DNA of 64,000 nucleotides from UBA6522 sp965221035 (GTDB lineage: Bacteria; Pseudomonadota; Gammaproteobacteria; Steroidobacterales; Rariloculaceae): positions 3,038,001 through 3,102,000 of the forward strand of contig OZ244860.1 in the NCBI GenBank assembly GCA_965221035.1, given 5' to 3'. Numbering within the stretch: position 1 is the stretch's first letter; every line of letters begins with the position of its first letter. The translations under genes and the position numbers were made by a program. This document shows, in pieces, positions 16,398-26,400 of this stretch. The notes beneath the pieces are model-generated. The model saw only the letters and a program-made list of their open reading frames with translations. It made no database searches and had not been told where the DNA came from.

Positions 16398-17840
16398 TTA
16401 CTTTCCGATACCGCGGCACAAACCTAGCCCGGTGAACCGCCCTGCACCGAGTAGGACTGGGCCACGGACGGGTTGGTCGAATTCCACCACGGTGTGAATC
16501 AGGCGTCGAGTTTGCAGCGATTTCGGTACTTTCCAACGAGTCCATGGAGGTGCGCCAGTTAACGCTCTAGACGCAGGCGCACCCGCAATCATCGAATGCT
16601 TGTCCGTCCATATTCGTCGTAGTTCGGGTGTCGGCAAGCCCGCGTTTTCGCAGGCGCGGGCAACGAGTTCCCGCACTTCAGTCTCGTCGTCACGTTTTAG
16701 GTGCCGTTCCAGTACTACTGGCGTCACGCTGGCCCAGCGGGACGATTCACGCAGGTAAGGCTCCGCTCGAAGTGATCGCTTGCCATTTCCCACGTTTGGT
16801 GCTGGCGCCAGCTCTAGCGGTTCGTGCAGGGGTTGTCCTCGGAGAACTAGTATGCGCCGCTGCTCGTCCGCACGGTAGTCGGCCACCGCCTCAAAGGCTT
16901 GGCGAAACCCATTGATGCGAGACAGCGATTCGTCAGAAGGTGGAATCAACGCGAAACCGAAAACGCGTCCGTCGGCATGTCGTGCGTCAACAAATGCCAT
17001 GGGCGCGACCGCCAGATGAGAGTGTCGCGTAGGTGCGCCATCGGGAGCATGACCGGAAATAATCTCCGGAATGGAGCCTCCTAAGCCGGCTTTCCTATAG
17101 CCAGCCATAATCGCTTGCCGCAGCAGTCGGCATACAAGAGCGGTCGCACGGATATCGGGAACGTCTCCTTGAATAGCTTCCAGAACCAGCCAATCGCCTT
17201 GCGACGCGAGTGTGGACTCGAACTTTGGAATAACCGGTGCACCCGGTCGAATCATGGGACGCCAGGGCTTGGCCCTGTGCGCCGCCTTCAACTCGGACAA
17301 CCGGCCGGGGTAGACTCTGCGGTACGCTTGTTGCGGCTCTTGTTCAGATTCTGCAGCCTCGCTTCGCAAGAATCGGCAGCGAGCTAAACTGGCCGAATGG
17401 CCTACATAACCGACGCAACTAGCGACCGCGTTCAGGGCGTCCAGAATCTCCACGGTCGGCGCGTCCGGCCAGATGATCTCAAGGTTGGGGTCATCGGGCC
17501 GCGCTACAGGAAAACGGCGTGGCTGGCGCGGGCGGTGGTTGGGCAGTATCTTCAGATACTTCTCCGTTGCCCGTGATGCCTTGAAATCGTTTGGTGGTAC
17601 GTAAACATCTGGCGCGGTTCTTACGGAGTGGGTGCTGGACCGGATTACAGGAGTTGGCTGGTTTTCCAGCCATTCCAGCGCGGCACGCTCATCGGGAGAC
17701 TCGCCACGAGCACCCCAAGCGGACACCAGGGCGGAAAACACGCGGTCGGGCTGGGGAGGCCAGTCAGGCACGTTGTTCCCCGGTTCGCGTGCCGCGCGGC
17801 AAACGCCGGTAAGGAACTCGATTTCGAGGGTAAGGTTCAT
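16398..17840 (-). CDS. csb2: Type I-G Csb2 (Cas5-Cas6 fusion, locus 1)
   Basis: 480 residues. The N-terminal RAMP domain begins LTLEIEFLTGVCRA with DWPPQPDRVFSALVSAWGA, the usual Csb2 opening; the C-terminal glycine-rich GRFTGLGLCRGIGK resembles the Cas6 G-loop. Csb2 is thought to combine Cas5 (binding the crRNA 5' handle) and Cas6 (cutting the repeat). Start ATG at 17840; the csb1 stop lies 3 bp upstream and cas3 starts 2 bp downstream, so this is one operon. No CRISPR repeat lies next to this locus, so its crRNAs would have to come from an array elsewhere. Confidence 0.9.
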   Translation of the reverse strand: MNLTLEIEFLTGVCRAAREPGNNVPDWPPQPDRVFSALVSAWGARGESPDERAALEWLENQPTPVIRSSTHSVRTAPDVYVPPNDFKASRATEKYLKILPNHRPRQPRRFPVARPDDPNLEIIWPDAPTVEILDALNAVASCVGYVGHSASLARCRFLRSEAAESEQEPQQAYRRVYPGRLSELKAAHRAKPWRPMIRPGAPVIPKFESTLASQGDWLVLEAIQGDVPDIRATALVCRLLRQAIMAGYRKAGLGGSIPEIISGHAPDGAPTRHSHLAVAPMAFVDARHADGRVFGFALIPPSDESLSRINGFRQAFEAVADYRADEQRRILVLRGQPLHEPLELAPAPNVGNGKRSLRAEPYLRESSRWASVTPVVLERHLKRDDETEVRELVARACENAGLPTPELRRIWTDKHSMIAGAPASRALTGAPPWTRWKVPKSLQTRRLIHTVVEFDQPVRGPVLLGAGRFTGLGLCRGIGK

Positions 17841-17843
17841 GGA

Positions 17844-19085
17844 CTAGTCGTTGTCCTCCCCACCTTCTCCCTCAAGCGCCAACTCGCGACTGCGTCGAAC
17901 TATCTCAACCAACTTGTCTTGAGGCTTGAGCGTGAGATTGCGAAACTTGAAACCAGCGTCTTCAGCCTTTCGATATGCCTCCTGATAGAGGGCTTGCGCC
18001 GAAGCGCGGTCTATTTGGAGCTCGGAACTGGAGCCGTCCCAAGTTACGAGTTCAAGTGATGCGACACCTTCGCAGACGAGGTCGCAGCGGGAGCGTAACG
18101 CGTATCCGCGGACATCCTGCTCGGAAATAGCATAAAGGCCTAGTGCCGCGACTAGCGCTCGGCCAGCCACATCCCGTTCGCCACCACCAAATCGCAGCCG
18201 TCTGATCCCTGCCAACGTGATGGTGACACGATGCTCCGCATAGTCGGCGGTCACGCCCAGCGGTTCTACGGTGGGAGCAATGTTGCTGTGATTGATTTCC
18301 GATGGGCGAATCTTTTTCGCTCCCCTGCCGGCAGAACCCTTGTCGGTGCTCCAGCCGGAGGCTCCTTTGAATACCTCTACTTTGCGAAGGACGCCCAGCG
18401 GGTCGATTCGGCTTCCCGTGCGTCGACCGGAACTACGCTCGCGAAGCTCTCCGCTTCTTTTGTCGAAGACGTATTCCTCAACCGGGACACCAATCGCCAT
18501 GATCTCGGATACCAGCGTGCGGGGGAACTTCGCGCCCAGCCCACCGCCTTCTCCCTGGCTATGCCAAGCACCGAACACCAGAGAAGTGGGTGAGATCTCA
18601 AGCAGGGCGGTAGCGTCTGCCGCGCTAGCAGCGGCCAGACGGCGACCTTGGTCGCTCTGCATGAATGGAACTCCGTCCAGCAGGCTGTCCCTCATGATTG
18701 CATCGTAGACCCTGTGCGGTGCGTCAAGCGATGTTATTCGTTCCAGTGGCTCCAACCCTGCGGCGCGGAAGTCCACCGTGACGTGAGGTATGTGTGTTGG
18801 CTCGGATCCGTTTTCGCCATCGACCGCCGCGAGAAGCGCTTCTTCCAACCTGTTTGCTTGGCTTTGGACGCTGTCAATGAGTACGCACCAGACGTCCTCG
18901 CCTTCGACTCGCCGCCGTTCAAACACATGCCGTGGTGGCGTTCCTTGCGGTGCGCCCGGCTCGGGTGGGTAAGTTGGCGGGAAGATTTTGTCGCCCGCTC
19001 CGCCGACCGGCTGAAGCCGGCGCACACGGCGGTAGGCCGCATCTGCGCTGATCGCATCCGTAAGTGTCTGATAGTCGATGGTCAT
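17844..19085 (-). CDS. csb1: Type I-G Csb1 (Cas7, locus 1)
   Basis: 413-residue RAMP protein forming the backbone of the crRNA complex. Markers: DSVQSQANRLEEALL near residue 75, VTVDFRAAG, DAPHRVYDAIMRDS, LVFGAWHSQGEGGGLGAKFPR and SRIDPLG. The C-terminus is acidic. The ATG at 19085 is preceded by GGAGGAATAGCCC, a strong ribosome binding site. First of the recognisable cas genes of locus 1, preceded by a small 61-codon gene. Confidence 0.9.
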   Translation of the reverse strand: MTIDYQTLTDAISADAAYRRVRRLQPVGGAGDKIFPPTYPPEPGAPQGTPPRHVFERRRVEGEDVWCVLIDSVQSQANRLEEALLAAVDGENGSEPTHIPHVTVDFRAAGLEPLERITSLDAPHRVYDAIMRDSLLDGVPFMQSDQGRRLAAASAADATALLEISPTSLVFGAWHSQGEGGGLGAKFPRTLVSEIMAIGVPVEEYVFDKRSGELRERSSGRRTGSRIDPLGVLRKVEVFKGASGWSTDKGSAGRGAKKIRPSEINHSNIAPTVEPLGVTADYAEHRVTITLAGIRRLRFGGGERDVAGRALVAALGLYAISEQDVRGYALRSRCDLVCEGVASLELVTWDGSSSELQIDRASAQALYQEAYRKAEDAGFKFRNLTLKPQDKLVEIVRRSRELALEGEGGEDND

Positions 19086-19100
19086 GGGCTATTCCTCCAA

Positions 19101-19286
19101 TTATTCATTTGACCGTTTTGGTTGCGCCGTTAGTTTGGTATGCGTTTGGCGCCCCTGCGACAAATCTTCACGGTTGCGCTGGCGTGCGGGAACGTGTTGC
19201 TCCGTGCTAAACACGATAGTCTCCTGTGAGACGCAGATTCGTTCGACCGTCAGCGCCGAATACCTGCTACGATAGATCTGATCCAC
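19101..19286 (-). CDS. Small 61-residue protein at the head of type I-G locus 1, unknown
   Basis: Not recognised. The GTG at 19286 (MDQIYRSRYSALTVERICVS) is preceded by TGGAGG with seven bases of spacing, an almost perfect Shine-Dalgarno, and a good promoter lies 35-65 bp upstream. The TAA stop is 15 bp before the csb1 start, whose own ribosome binding site overlaps the gap. The C-terminal half is very polar (Gln, Arg, Asn, Lys, Thr), with no membrane segment or cysteine cluster. It may be a small cas accessory protein, a regulator or a leader peptide. Locus 2 has no counterpart that I can see. Translation is likely; function is open. Confidence 0.5.
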   Translation of the reverse strand: MDQIYRSRYSALTVERICVSQETIVFSTEQHVPARQRNREDLSQGRQTHTKLTAQPKRSNE

Positions 19287-19320
19287 TGCAATCCTCCAAA
19301 AGTTAGGTTATTGACTCAGC

Positions 19321-19350
19321 AATATACATTGACTAGTGTCGAGATTTCAA
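19321..19350 (-). promoter_or_regulatory. Probable sigma-70 promoter of type I-G locus 1
   Basis: On the minus strand TTGAAA (19350-19345) and TATATT (19326-19321) are separated by 18 bp, in an AT-rich stretch. Transcription would start near 19314, just before the ribosome binding site of the small gene at 19286. It would drive small gene-csb1-csb2-cas3-cas8. Confidence 0.5.
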
Positions 19351-19700
19351 GTCCCTTAAACCCTACTAAGGCAATAAACCATTTACTCTCACTCTGGAAT
19401 TAGGAAGCTAGACTGCCTGGCTAGTTATATTCGTAAGGAGCGGGCCGCATTGAAGCATTGCTTTCGTGGGGTTACCCATGCGCACTCTAGGCGCGCACTT
19501 CCGGGCCGCCAAGGCCCGGCTTCTTTGCGCTGAATGGACGGTAGGTGACAAATGAGTTGATCCGGTTCAGTGCGATTTTGAACATCATGGCGTGGCTAAA
19601 TTCTAGGTGGAAAGGGACTGAAGGGCGGTTGGACCATCGATTCCAGCAGAAATTTCGAGTGGCGTTGCGGTCTTCCCCACGCGTCCGGCCACGGGTCCCC
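19351..19700. other. Intergenic region without recognised gene
   Basis: About 350 bp between the locus 1 promoter and the end of the DUF4143 ATPase gene. Short open frames exist but have neither codon structure nor family resemblance. No CRISPR repeat or leader-like sequence is present, so locus 1 has no array on this side. Confidence 0.5.
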
Positions 19701-20864
19701 TCAAGGCGCGAGTTCCAACTCACGAACCCACCGCAACGGCAGCGCGGTGATCCCGCCTCCGAGCGGATACCGGACTTCCCCGGGATACACGGCCCAAAGG
19801 TGCTCCAATTCAAGGTCCTCGATAACGTTATGCATGGATTTGGTAGTGCGGGGGGCATCCGAGCACTTGAATTCGAACCCCCAGCGCCGTCCGCCACGCA
19901 ACAGCATCAGATCCAGTTCCGCGCCGCGTTGGGTGCGGTAGAAATACGCTTCCCGATCACCATGCGCGATGAGCGTCTGCTCCAGCGCGAACCCTTCCCA
20001 ACTGGCGCCGTAGCCGGGGTGGGCCGACAGATCCCGCGCCGTGCGGATTCCAAGCAGATGGTGCAGAATGCCGCTGTCGCGCAGGTACACCTTGGGCGAT
20101 TTCACCAGTCGCTTGCCGAGGTTCTCGAACCAGGGCGGTAGCACGCGCGCCATGAACGTGCCCGCCAGCAAGTCACGGTAGTGCCGGATGGCTGTTTCGC
20201 TGACGTCCATTGAGCGGGCCAGTTCCGACGCGTTCCAGGTTTGCCCGTGGCGGTGGGCGAGCATTCGCCAGAATCGGCCCAATGCGGTCGGTGAAGTACG
20301 CGAACCTAGTCCGGGCACGTCCCGTTCCAGAAAAGTGCGTGAGAATGAGTCCATCCATCGCGCCCAGGCGGAGTCCGACGCCGCCAAGAAGGCGCGCGGG
20401 AATCCGCCCCGGAACCACAACGCCTGCTGACTCACGTTCCCAACCTCGGACAAGGAGAAGCCACCCACATCCACGAACTGAATCCTTCCTGCCAGCGTCT
20501 CGGAGACGCCCCGCACAAGATCGAGCGATGCGCTGCCCAGCAACAGGAAGACCGCCTTGCGCCGGGGATCGTCGCAGATCGGGCGAAGTGTCTCGAAGAG
20601 GTCCGGCAAGCGCTGCACTTCGTCGATGACGACCAGTCCTTCAGCGTTTCGAAGCACGGTCTCAGGGGTCGCCGCGAGCGCCTCCCGACCGGCGGCGGTT
20701 TCGAGGTCGAACAGCGTCGAGGGACCTTGCCAAGAGGCAATGACTTCCTGCGCCAGCGTGGTCTTGCCTACCTGCCGGGCGCCCAGCAACGCCACCGCCG
20801 GGGCTTCGGAAATCCCCAATTTGATTCTTTCCAGCAGGGCGGGTCGTGGGATTGAAGGTTTCAT
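19701..20864 (-). CDS. DUF4143 ATP-binding protein (AAA ATPase), copy 1
   Basis: 387 residues. The N-terminal AAA domain has Walker A ALLGARQVGKTTLAQEV, Walker B LVVIDEVQRLPDLFE and sensor region FLLLGSASLDLVRG. The C-terminal DUF4143 part contains a PD-(D/E)XK-like core, RTQRGAELDLML then RRWGFEFKCSDAPR. These ATPases are common in accessory regions; no cellular role is established. A 139-bp piece of this gene (20429-20567) is duplicated at 12296-12434. A second, diverged full-length member lies at 47099-48262. The ATG at 20864 borders an inverted repeat shared with the divergent gene. Confidence 0.85.
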   Translation of the reverse strand: MKPSIPRPALLERIKLGISEAPAVALLGARQVGKTTLAQEVIASWQGPSTLFDLETAAGREALAATPETVLRNAEGLVVIDEVQRLPDLFETLRPICDDPRRKAVFLLLGSASLDLVRGVSETLAGRIQFVDVGGFSLSEVGNVSQQALWFRGGFPRAFLAASDSAWARWMDSFSRTFLERDVPGLGSRTSPTALGRFWRMLAHRHGQTWNASELARSMDVSETAIRHYRDLLAGTFMARVLPPWFENLGKRLVKSPKVYLRDSGILHHLLGIRTARDLSAHPGYGASWEGFALEQTLIAHGDREAYFYRTQRGAELDLMLLRGGRRWGFEFKCSDAPRTTKSMHNVIEDLELEHLWAVYPGEVRYPLGGGITALPLRWVRELELAP

Positions 20865-20866
20865 TT

Positions 20867-20907
20867 ATTGTTGAATATCCGAAGGCAATAATAGAATATA
20901 CAACAAT
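20867..20907. promoter_or_regulatory. Inverted repeat in divergent promoter region
   Basis: ATTGTTGAATAT (20867-20878) and ATATACAACAAT (20896-20907) are reverse complements with one mismatch in twelve. The element lies directly upstream of the DUF4143 ATPase gene, in the AT-rich gap before the divergent AAA/PD-(D/E)XK gene. It may be an operator or a stem of a bidirectional promoter. Confidence 0.4.
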
Positions 20908-21001
20908 TAATAGTTTTGGGGTTGTGGTCGATTGACGTCCTTGAAATGCGGCACCGCCAACGATGGCTGAATTGCATGGAACGCGTAGATACAATGCAAC
21001 C

Positions 21002-22555
21002 ATGAAAAAACGCGAGCTCCCCATTGGTCTCCAGACCTTTCGCAAGGTCCGCGAGGGCGGGTGCTATTACGTGGACAAGACGCCGCACATACGGCGCCTT
21101 GCGGGGGTGAGCGCACACTACTTCCTGTCGCGCCCGCGACGTTTCGGCAAGAGCCTGTTCCTGGACACTCTGAAGGAGTTGTTCGAGGGAAACGAAGCGC
21201 TGTTCGAAGGGCTCGCGATTCACGACGACTGGGACTGGTCTGCCCGCCATCCGGTTCTGCGCCTGAGTTTCGGCGGTGGCCACTTTCAACGGCCGGGTGG
21301 GTTGGAATCGGAAGTGGCGTCCATGTTGAGGGCCATGGAAGCCAAGGCCGAGATCACCGCTCATCCGGAAGATTCCACGCCAGCGCGCTTGCGTCGCCTG
21401 ATCGCTACGCTGCACGACCGCACGGGCCGCGGGGTTGTGGTTTTGGTGGACGAGTATGACAAGCCGATCCTGGACGCATTGGAAAGCGCGCCGGACATCG
21501 CCCGGGCGAATCGGGAGTACCTCCGGGGGTTGTACGGGGTCATCAAGGACAGCGACGCGCATCTGCGGCTCAGCTTCATCACGGGGGTGAGCCGTTTCTC
21601 GAAAGTGAGCCTGTTTTCGGGGCTGAACAATCTTAAGGACATCACGTTGGATCCGCGCTATTCGACTGTTTGCGGGTATACGGAGCAGGATTTGGACGAG
21701 GTGTTCGCGCCGGAGCTGCCGGGGCTGGACCGGGACGCGGTCCGGGAGTGGTACAACGGCTACGGGTGGTTGGGGGAGGAACGGGTGTACAACCCGTTCG
21801 ACATCCTGCTGCTGTTTGACAGCGGCAAGTTTGGGGCGTGGTGGTTCGAGACGGGCACGCCGACGTTCCTGGTGGAGACGTTGCTCCGGCGTGGAGTCAG
21901 CGCCCCGGCACTCGCTGGGATGTTGGTCGGCGAGGATTTGCTATCCGCCTTCGATGTGGACGATATTGCGACCGAGGCGCTGCTGTTCCAGACCGGCTAC
22001 CTGACCATCGCCGGCGGGATCGAGCGCGGCGGCGGTGTCCGTTACCGGCTCGGCTATCCGAACCGCGAGGTCTACCAAAGCCTGAACCGAAGCTTGTTAC
22101 GTCATCTGGTGCAAGACGCGTCGAGCCAGCAACGGCACGGCGACCGACTGTACGAACTCTTGGGGGCCAACGACTTCGCGGGTCTTAAGGACTTGGTCCA
22201 CGCCTTCTTCGCGAGCATCCCTTACCAGTGGTACACGAGCAACGACATCGCCCGTTACGAGGGCTACTACGCGAGCGTGTTCTACGCCTACTTCGCGTCG
22301 CTGGGCATCGATGTGACGGTCGAGGATTGCACCAACCACGGGCGTGTCGACATGGCGGTGCGTTTCAACGGCAACGTCTACATCTTCGAGTTCAAGGTGG
22401 TGGAGTTGGGTGGGGAGGGATCGGCGATGGCGCAGCTGAAGTCGCGTCGGTATGCGGAGAAATACTCGGCCTCTGGCGAGCCGGTGCACCTGGTCGGGAT
22501 CGAATTCAGCAAGGAGACGCGCAACGTGGCGGCGTTCGAGGTGGAACGTGCCTAA
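21002..22555 (+). CDS. AAA-ATPase-like protein with C-terminal PD-(D/E)XK domain (PDDEXK_9)
   Basis: 517 residues from the ATG at 21002 (MKKRELPIGLQTFRKVREGG), the standard opening of this family; a longer start at 20963 is less typical. YYVDKTPHIRRL is followed by the ATPase motif FLSRPRRFGKSLFLDTL and Walker B-like GVVVLVDEYDKPILDAL. The C-terminus is a PD-(D/E)XK fold: YEGYYASVFYAYFASLG, GRVDMAVRFNGNVYIFEFKVVE. Family members are numerous in Bacteroidetes, sponge-symbiont and other symbiotic bacteria; the role is unknown, with mobile-element or defence functions proposed. Confidence 0.88.
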   Translation: MKKRELPIGLQTFRKVREGGCYYVDKTPHIRRLAGVSAHYFLSRPRRFGKSLFLDTLKELFEGNEALFEGLAIHDDWDWSARHPVLRLSFGGGHFQRPGGLESEVASMLRAMEAKAEITAHPEDSTPARLRRLIATLHDRTGRGVVVLVDEYDKPILDALESAPDIARANREYLRGLYGVIKDSDAHLRLSFITGVSRFSKVSLFSGLNNLKDITLDPRYSTVCGYTEQDLDEVFAPELPGLDRDAVREWYNGYGWLGEERVYNPFDILLLFDSGKFGAWWFETGTPTFLVETLLRRGVSAPALAGMLVGEDLLSAFDVDDIATEALLFQTGYLTIAGGIERGGGVRYRLGYPNREVYQSLNRSLLRHLVQDASSQQRHGDRLYELLGANDFAGLKDLVHAFFASIPYQWYTSNDIARYEGYYASVFYAYFASLGIDVTVEDCTNHGRVDMAVRFNGNVYIFEFKVVELGGEGSAMAQLKSRRYAEKYSASGEPVHLVGIEFSKETRNVAAFEVERA

Positions 22556-22593
22556 AGGACGGTTGGATCATTGGCCAAATCCTCGGATTGGTT

Positions 22594-23030
22594 CTAAGGA
22601 GCGAATGGGTCCCTGGCCTTGAGGACTGGAAGAAGACGGAAGTCCCTGTCCCTCGTCAGGAGTTCATCGACTCCATGGGCAAGACACAACGCCGCGATTC
22701 TGGCGTCGTGGACGATGGGGCCTCGGACCCGCGACTGTTCAATCAATGGTCCCAGTACCGAGAGAAAGTCGCGGGTTTCTCCCAAATTCGAAGCGACGGC
22801 GAGTTCAACCAAGCATCGATCTGCAATTTTGCCCTACGTGGACTAGTGGCGGAGTCCTTCCATATGCGGGGATTGGTTACGACGCTATGGAATTCGTAGA
22901 TGCATGGCCATGGTATGGACCAGCGAGCCTCGCCATGCGCAAGCACCGTGATCGAGCTCTTGGCTTCTTCATGATACCGAGCCTCACGCCGATGCGAGTT
23001 CACCAGAATGTTGGTGTCAACGGCGATCAC
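22594..23030 (-). pseudogene. vapC: VapC-type PIN-domain toxin, frameshifted
   Basis: The N-terminal part (GTG at 23030, then IAVDTNILVNSHRRE with the first catalytic Asp, and CIYEFHSVVTNPRIWK with the Glu) and the C-terminal part (VHDARIAALCLAHGVDELLTRDRDF with the later Asp residues) are in different frames. They join near 22790-22800; the total span, 437 bp, is one base short of a whole number of codons, consistent with a single indel. The GTG overlaps the vapB stop. If real, the toxin (a ribonuclease) is dead; a sequencing error is possible. Confidence 0.8.
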
Positions 23031-23284
23031 CGGGATGTGGGTTCGCCGTAGATTTCAGACCGCAGATCCTGCCAAGACATCCGTTCAAGCGGATCGTCCG
23101 CGTTGGGATCACCCACACCCAGGTCAGGCAGCACGTACTTCGCTGGCGCGTCGTTCTCTTCAAGATCGGCTCGGAGACCGTCCTCCACCACGGCACGAAG
23201 AGGTTTGCCGGTTCTCCGGGCCAGCCCCTTGGCACGCAAGAGCAGTTCGTCTTTGATTTCCAAGGTAGTTTTCACAGTACCCAT
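23027..23284 (-). CDS. vapB: VapB-type antitoxin
   Basis: 85 residues. The N-terminal ribbon-helix-helix-like segment TVKTTLEIKDELLLRAKGLARRTGKPLRAVVEDGLRADLE is typical of VapB antitoxins that pair with PIN toxins; the C-terminus would wrap the toxin. ATG at 23284, stop overlapping the vapC GTG by four bases. The antitoxin frame is intact although the toxin is frameshifted. The 155-bp gap to the divergent uvrA gene should hold both promoters. Confidence 0.83.
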   Translation of the reverse strand: MGTVKTTLEIKDELLLRAKGLARRTGKPLRAVVEDGLRADLEENDAPAKYVLPDLGVGDPNADDPLERMSWQDLRSEIYGEPTSR

Positions 23285-23439
23285 AATGTTCGATACGGGG
23301 AACCCATATCAATGCGCCAAGGCGTACTACACATTTGCAATAGTAAACTAGGGATTGAGGCCACTCGGCCTTGCTATTTAGCCCATGGCGGAAGCGGCTT
23401 CTCGATAGGTAACGCATCCACCCGCCCATAACAATCACC

Positions 23440-26400
23440 ATGCCCAAAGACTGCATCCGCGTGCGCGGCGCCCGCCAGAACAACCTCAAGGGTCTGGACC
23501 TGGACTTGCCGCTCAACGAGTTCATTGTCGTCACCGGAGTCAGCGGTTCCGGCAAGTCGTCGTTCGCGTTCGACACCGTGTATGCCGAGGGGCAGCGGCG
23601 CTACGTGGAGACGTTCTCGCCCTACGCGCGGCAGTTTCTCGAACGGATGGACAAACCGCGGGTGGACAGCATCGAGGGTATCCCGCCAGCCATCGCGATA
23701 GACCAGACCAATCCGGTCAGGACTTCCCGGTCCACCGTGGGCACGATGACGGAGATCAACGACCATCTCAAGCTGTTGTTCGCGCGCGCGGCCGAGTTGT
23801 ATTGCCGGCGTTGCGGCCAGCGGGTCGGGAATGATGGGCCGGAATCCATATTGGGGAAGCTGGGGCGGGCGTTTGGTCGGGAGCCGGAGCGTGCCGCGGA
23901 CCTGCCTCAGGGAGCCATCGCAGACGACACCCGCGATCCTCTCCTCGCGATCACTTTCGCTGTCACAATTCCCGAGAACTTCACCGCCGAGGAAATACAG
24001 GGCCATCTGACGGCGCAGGGCTACACACGCATTCAACCCAGGGGCGAACGGTGCTTCGAGGTCGTGCAGGACCGGGTGCGTCTCAGCGGTGCGAACCGGG
24101 CACGGATCGTCGAGGCGCTCGAACTGGCGTTGGAGCGCGGTCGCGGGCTTGTCACCGTCACGGAACTTGAGGGGGAGGGGAGGAGTCTCCGCTTCTCTTC
24201 CTTGTTGCATTGTGCTGCGTGCGACATTCATTACACCGAGCCCACACCCAACAGCTTTTCCTTCAATTCGCCCCTTGGCGCGTGCCCGGAGTGCCGCGGA
24301 TTCGGGCGCACCATGGGCATCGATCCCCAGCTGGTGGTGCCGGACGAGGGCAAGTCGCTGGCGCAGGGCGCCATCAAGCCGTTACAGAGCAAGAGCTATC
24401 TGAAGCGCCATAGGAGCCTGCTGGATTTGGCTGCGGCGAAGGGAATTGACGTGGAAGTTCCCTGGCGGGATCTGACGGAGGAGCAGCGCGAATGGGTCTG
24501 GCGGGGCGAACGGCCGCGACGCAAGGGCGTGTGGTACGGTCTGGACCGCTTCTTCGCCTGGCTTGAGCGGCGTAGCTACCGGATGCATATCCGAGTGCTG
24601 TTGTCCAAGTACCGGTCCTATGATCGCTGCGCATCGTGTGGCGGGTCCCGCCTGAAACTGGAGGCCATTCTGTGGAGGCTGGGTGGCGGAGATGCCGCCG
24701 ATGCCGCCGATGCCGATGAGGGTGAGACCGCCGCCAATTCCACCGTCACCCGCGAGCGATTTCGGCATCCCGGCCTTGAAGTGTCACCGAAAGCCTTCGC
24801 CCGGCTGCCTGGGCTGTGCCTGCACGACCTCATGCAGTTGCCGGTGGGCGACACGCTTCGATTCTTTGACACCGTCCGGTTGCCCGGCGCCATGGACGAG
24901 GCGGGCCGGTTGCTGCTGGACGAAATCCGCGGCCGGCTGGGATTCCTGTGCGAGGTCGGGCTCGGCTACCTCACCCTCGACCGTCAGTCGCGCACTCTCT
25001 CCGGAGGTGAGGTGCAGCGGATCAATCTCACCACGGCGCTGGGCGCGTCGCTCGTGAATACGCTGTTCGTACTGGACGAGCCCAGCATCGGCCTGCACGC
25101 GAGGGATATGGCAAGGGTGGTCGGCGTGCTGCGACGGCTGCGCGAGTCGGGCAACACGTTGCTCGTGGTGGAGCACGATCCCCAGGTCATGCTGGCGGCG
25201 GACCGGATTCTGGATATGGGGCCGGGGCCGGGCGCCGCGGGCGGGGAGGCGGTGTTCTGCGGTGGGCCCGACGACCTGATGCGCGCCGGTCGGTCCCCAA
25301 CGGCGCGGTACCTGCGCGGCGAACAGCGGCTTGATCGCGCCCTCGTCGCAGTCGAGGCGGATGGCCCGCACCTCGACGTGCGGGGGGCGTCGCAACACAA
25401 CTTGAAGCGTATCGACGTGTGCATTCCGCTGGAACGGCTGGTCGGCGTCACTGGCGTGAGCGGGTCCGGAAAGTCGACGCTGGTGGTCGAGGTGCTGCAC
25501 AACGCGCTGGCCCGGCTCAAGGGCGATGGCGGCGAACCCGCGGGTTCCCATGACGAGATCTGCGGCCATGAATTCATCGATCGCGTCGTGGCGGTGGACC
25601 AGGCGCCCATCGGCCGCACCACGAGATCCAACGCCGCCAGCTACGTAGGATCGCTGGACGCGGTACGCAAGCGGTTGGCGGAACAGCCGCTGTCCCTGGA
25701 GCGGGGCTATACCGCCGGCATGTTCAGTTTCAATACCGGCGAAGGCCGCTGCCCGGACTGCGCGGGCAAGGGTTTCGAGCACGTCGAAATGCAATTTCTC
25801 AGCGACGTGTATCTGCGCTGTGGGGCTTGTAACGGTCGGCGATTCAAGGACGAGGTGCTGGACGTCAGGTTGCCGGGACGAGATGGGGCTGGCAAGTCGA
25901 TGGCGGACATACTCGAGATGACGGTCGCCGACGCGGTTGAGTTCTTTGCGGACGATGGCGCCGTGCTGCGGGGGTTGCGTCCCCTGCAGTCGGTCGGGCT
26001 GGACTACCTGGCGCTCGGGCAGTCGGTCCCGACGCTTTCAGGCGGCGAAGCCCAGCGCCTCAAGCTGGCCGGGCATCTGGCCAAGGCGCGCCGGCGCACA
26101 CGCGAGCGAACACTTTTCATTTTCGACGAACCCACCACCGGGTTGCACTTCGCCGATGTGGCCGTGCTGCTCGGCGCCTTCGGTGAACTCATACGCCAGG
26201 GTCATTCCGTCGTGGTCATCGAGCACAATCTGGATCTGATCCGTTGTTGTGATTGGATCATCGACCTGGGTCCGGAGGGCGGCGATGGGGGCGGGCGCGT
26301 GGTGGCGGAGGGGCCGCCGCAGCGCCTGCAGGAGTGCCGGGAGAGCCATACGGGGCGGGCGCTGGCGGAGCTTTCGGAGTGGGGCGCGGCATCCGTGCCG

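Noticed and set aside
24382..25794. Long minus-strand frames in the first half of the tandem uvrA
   Set aside because: They oppose the conserved ATPase and zinc motifs and have no start-site evidence.
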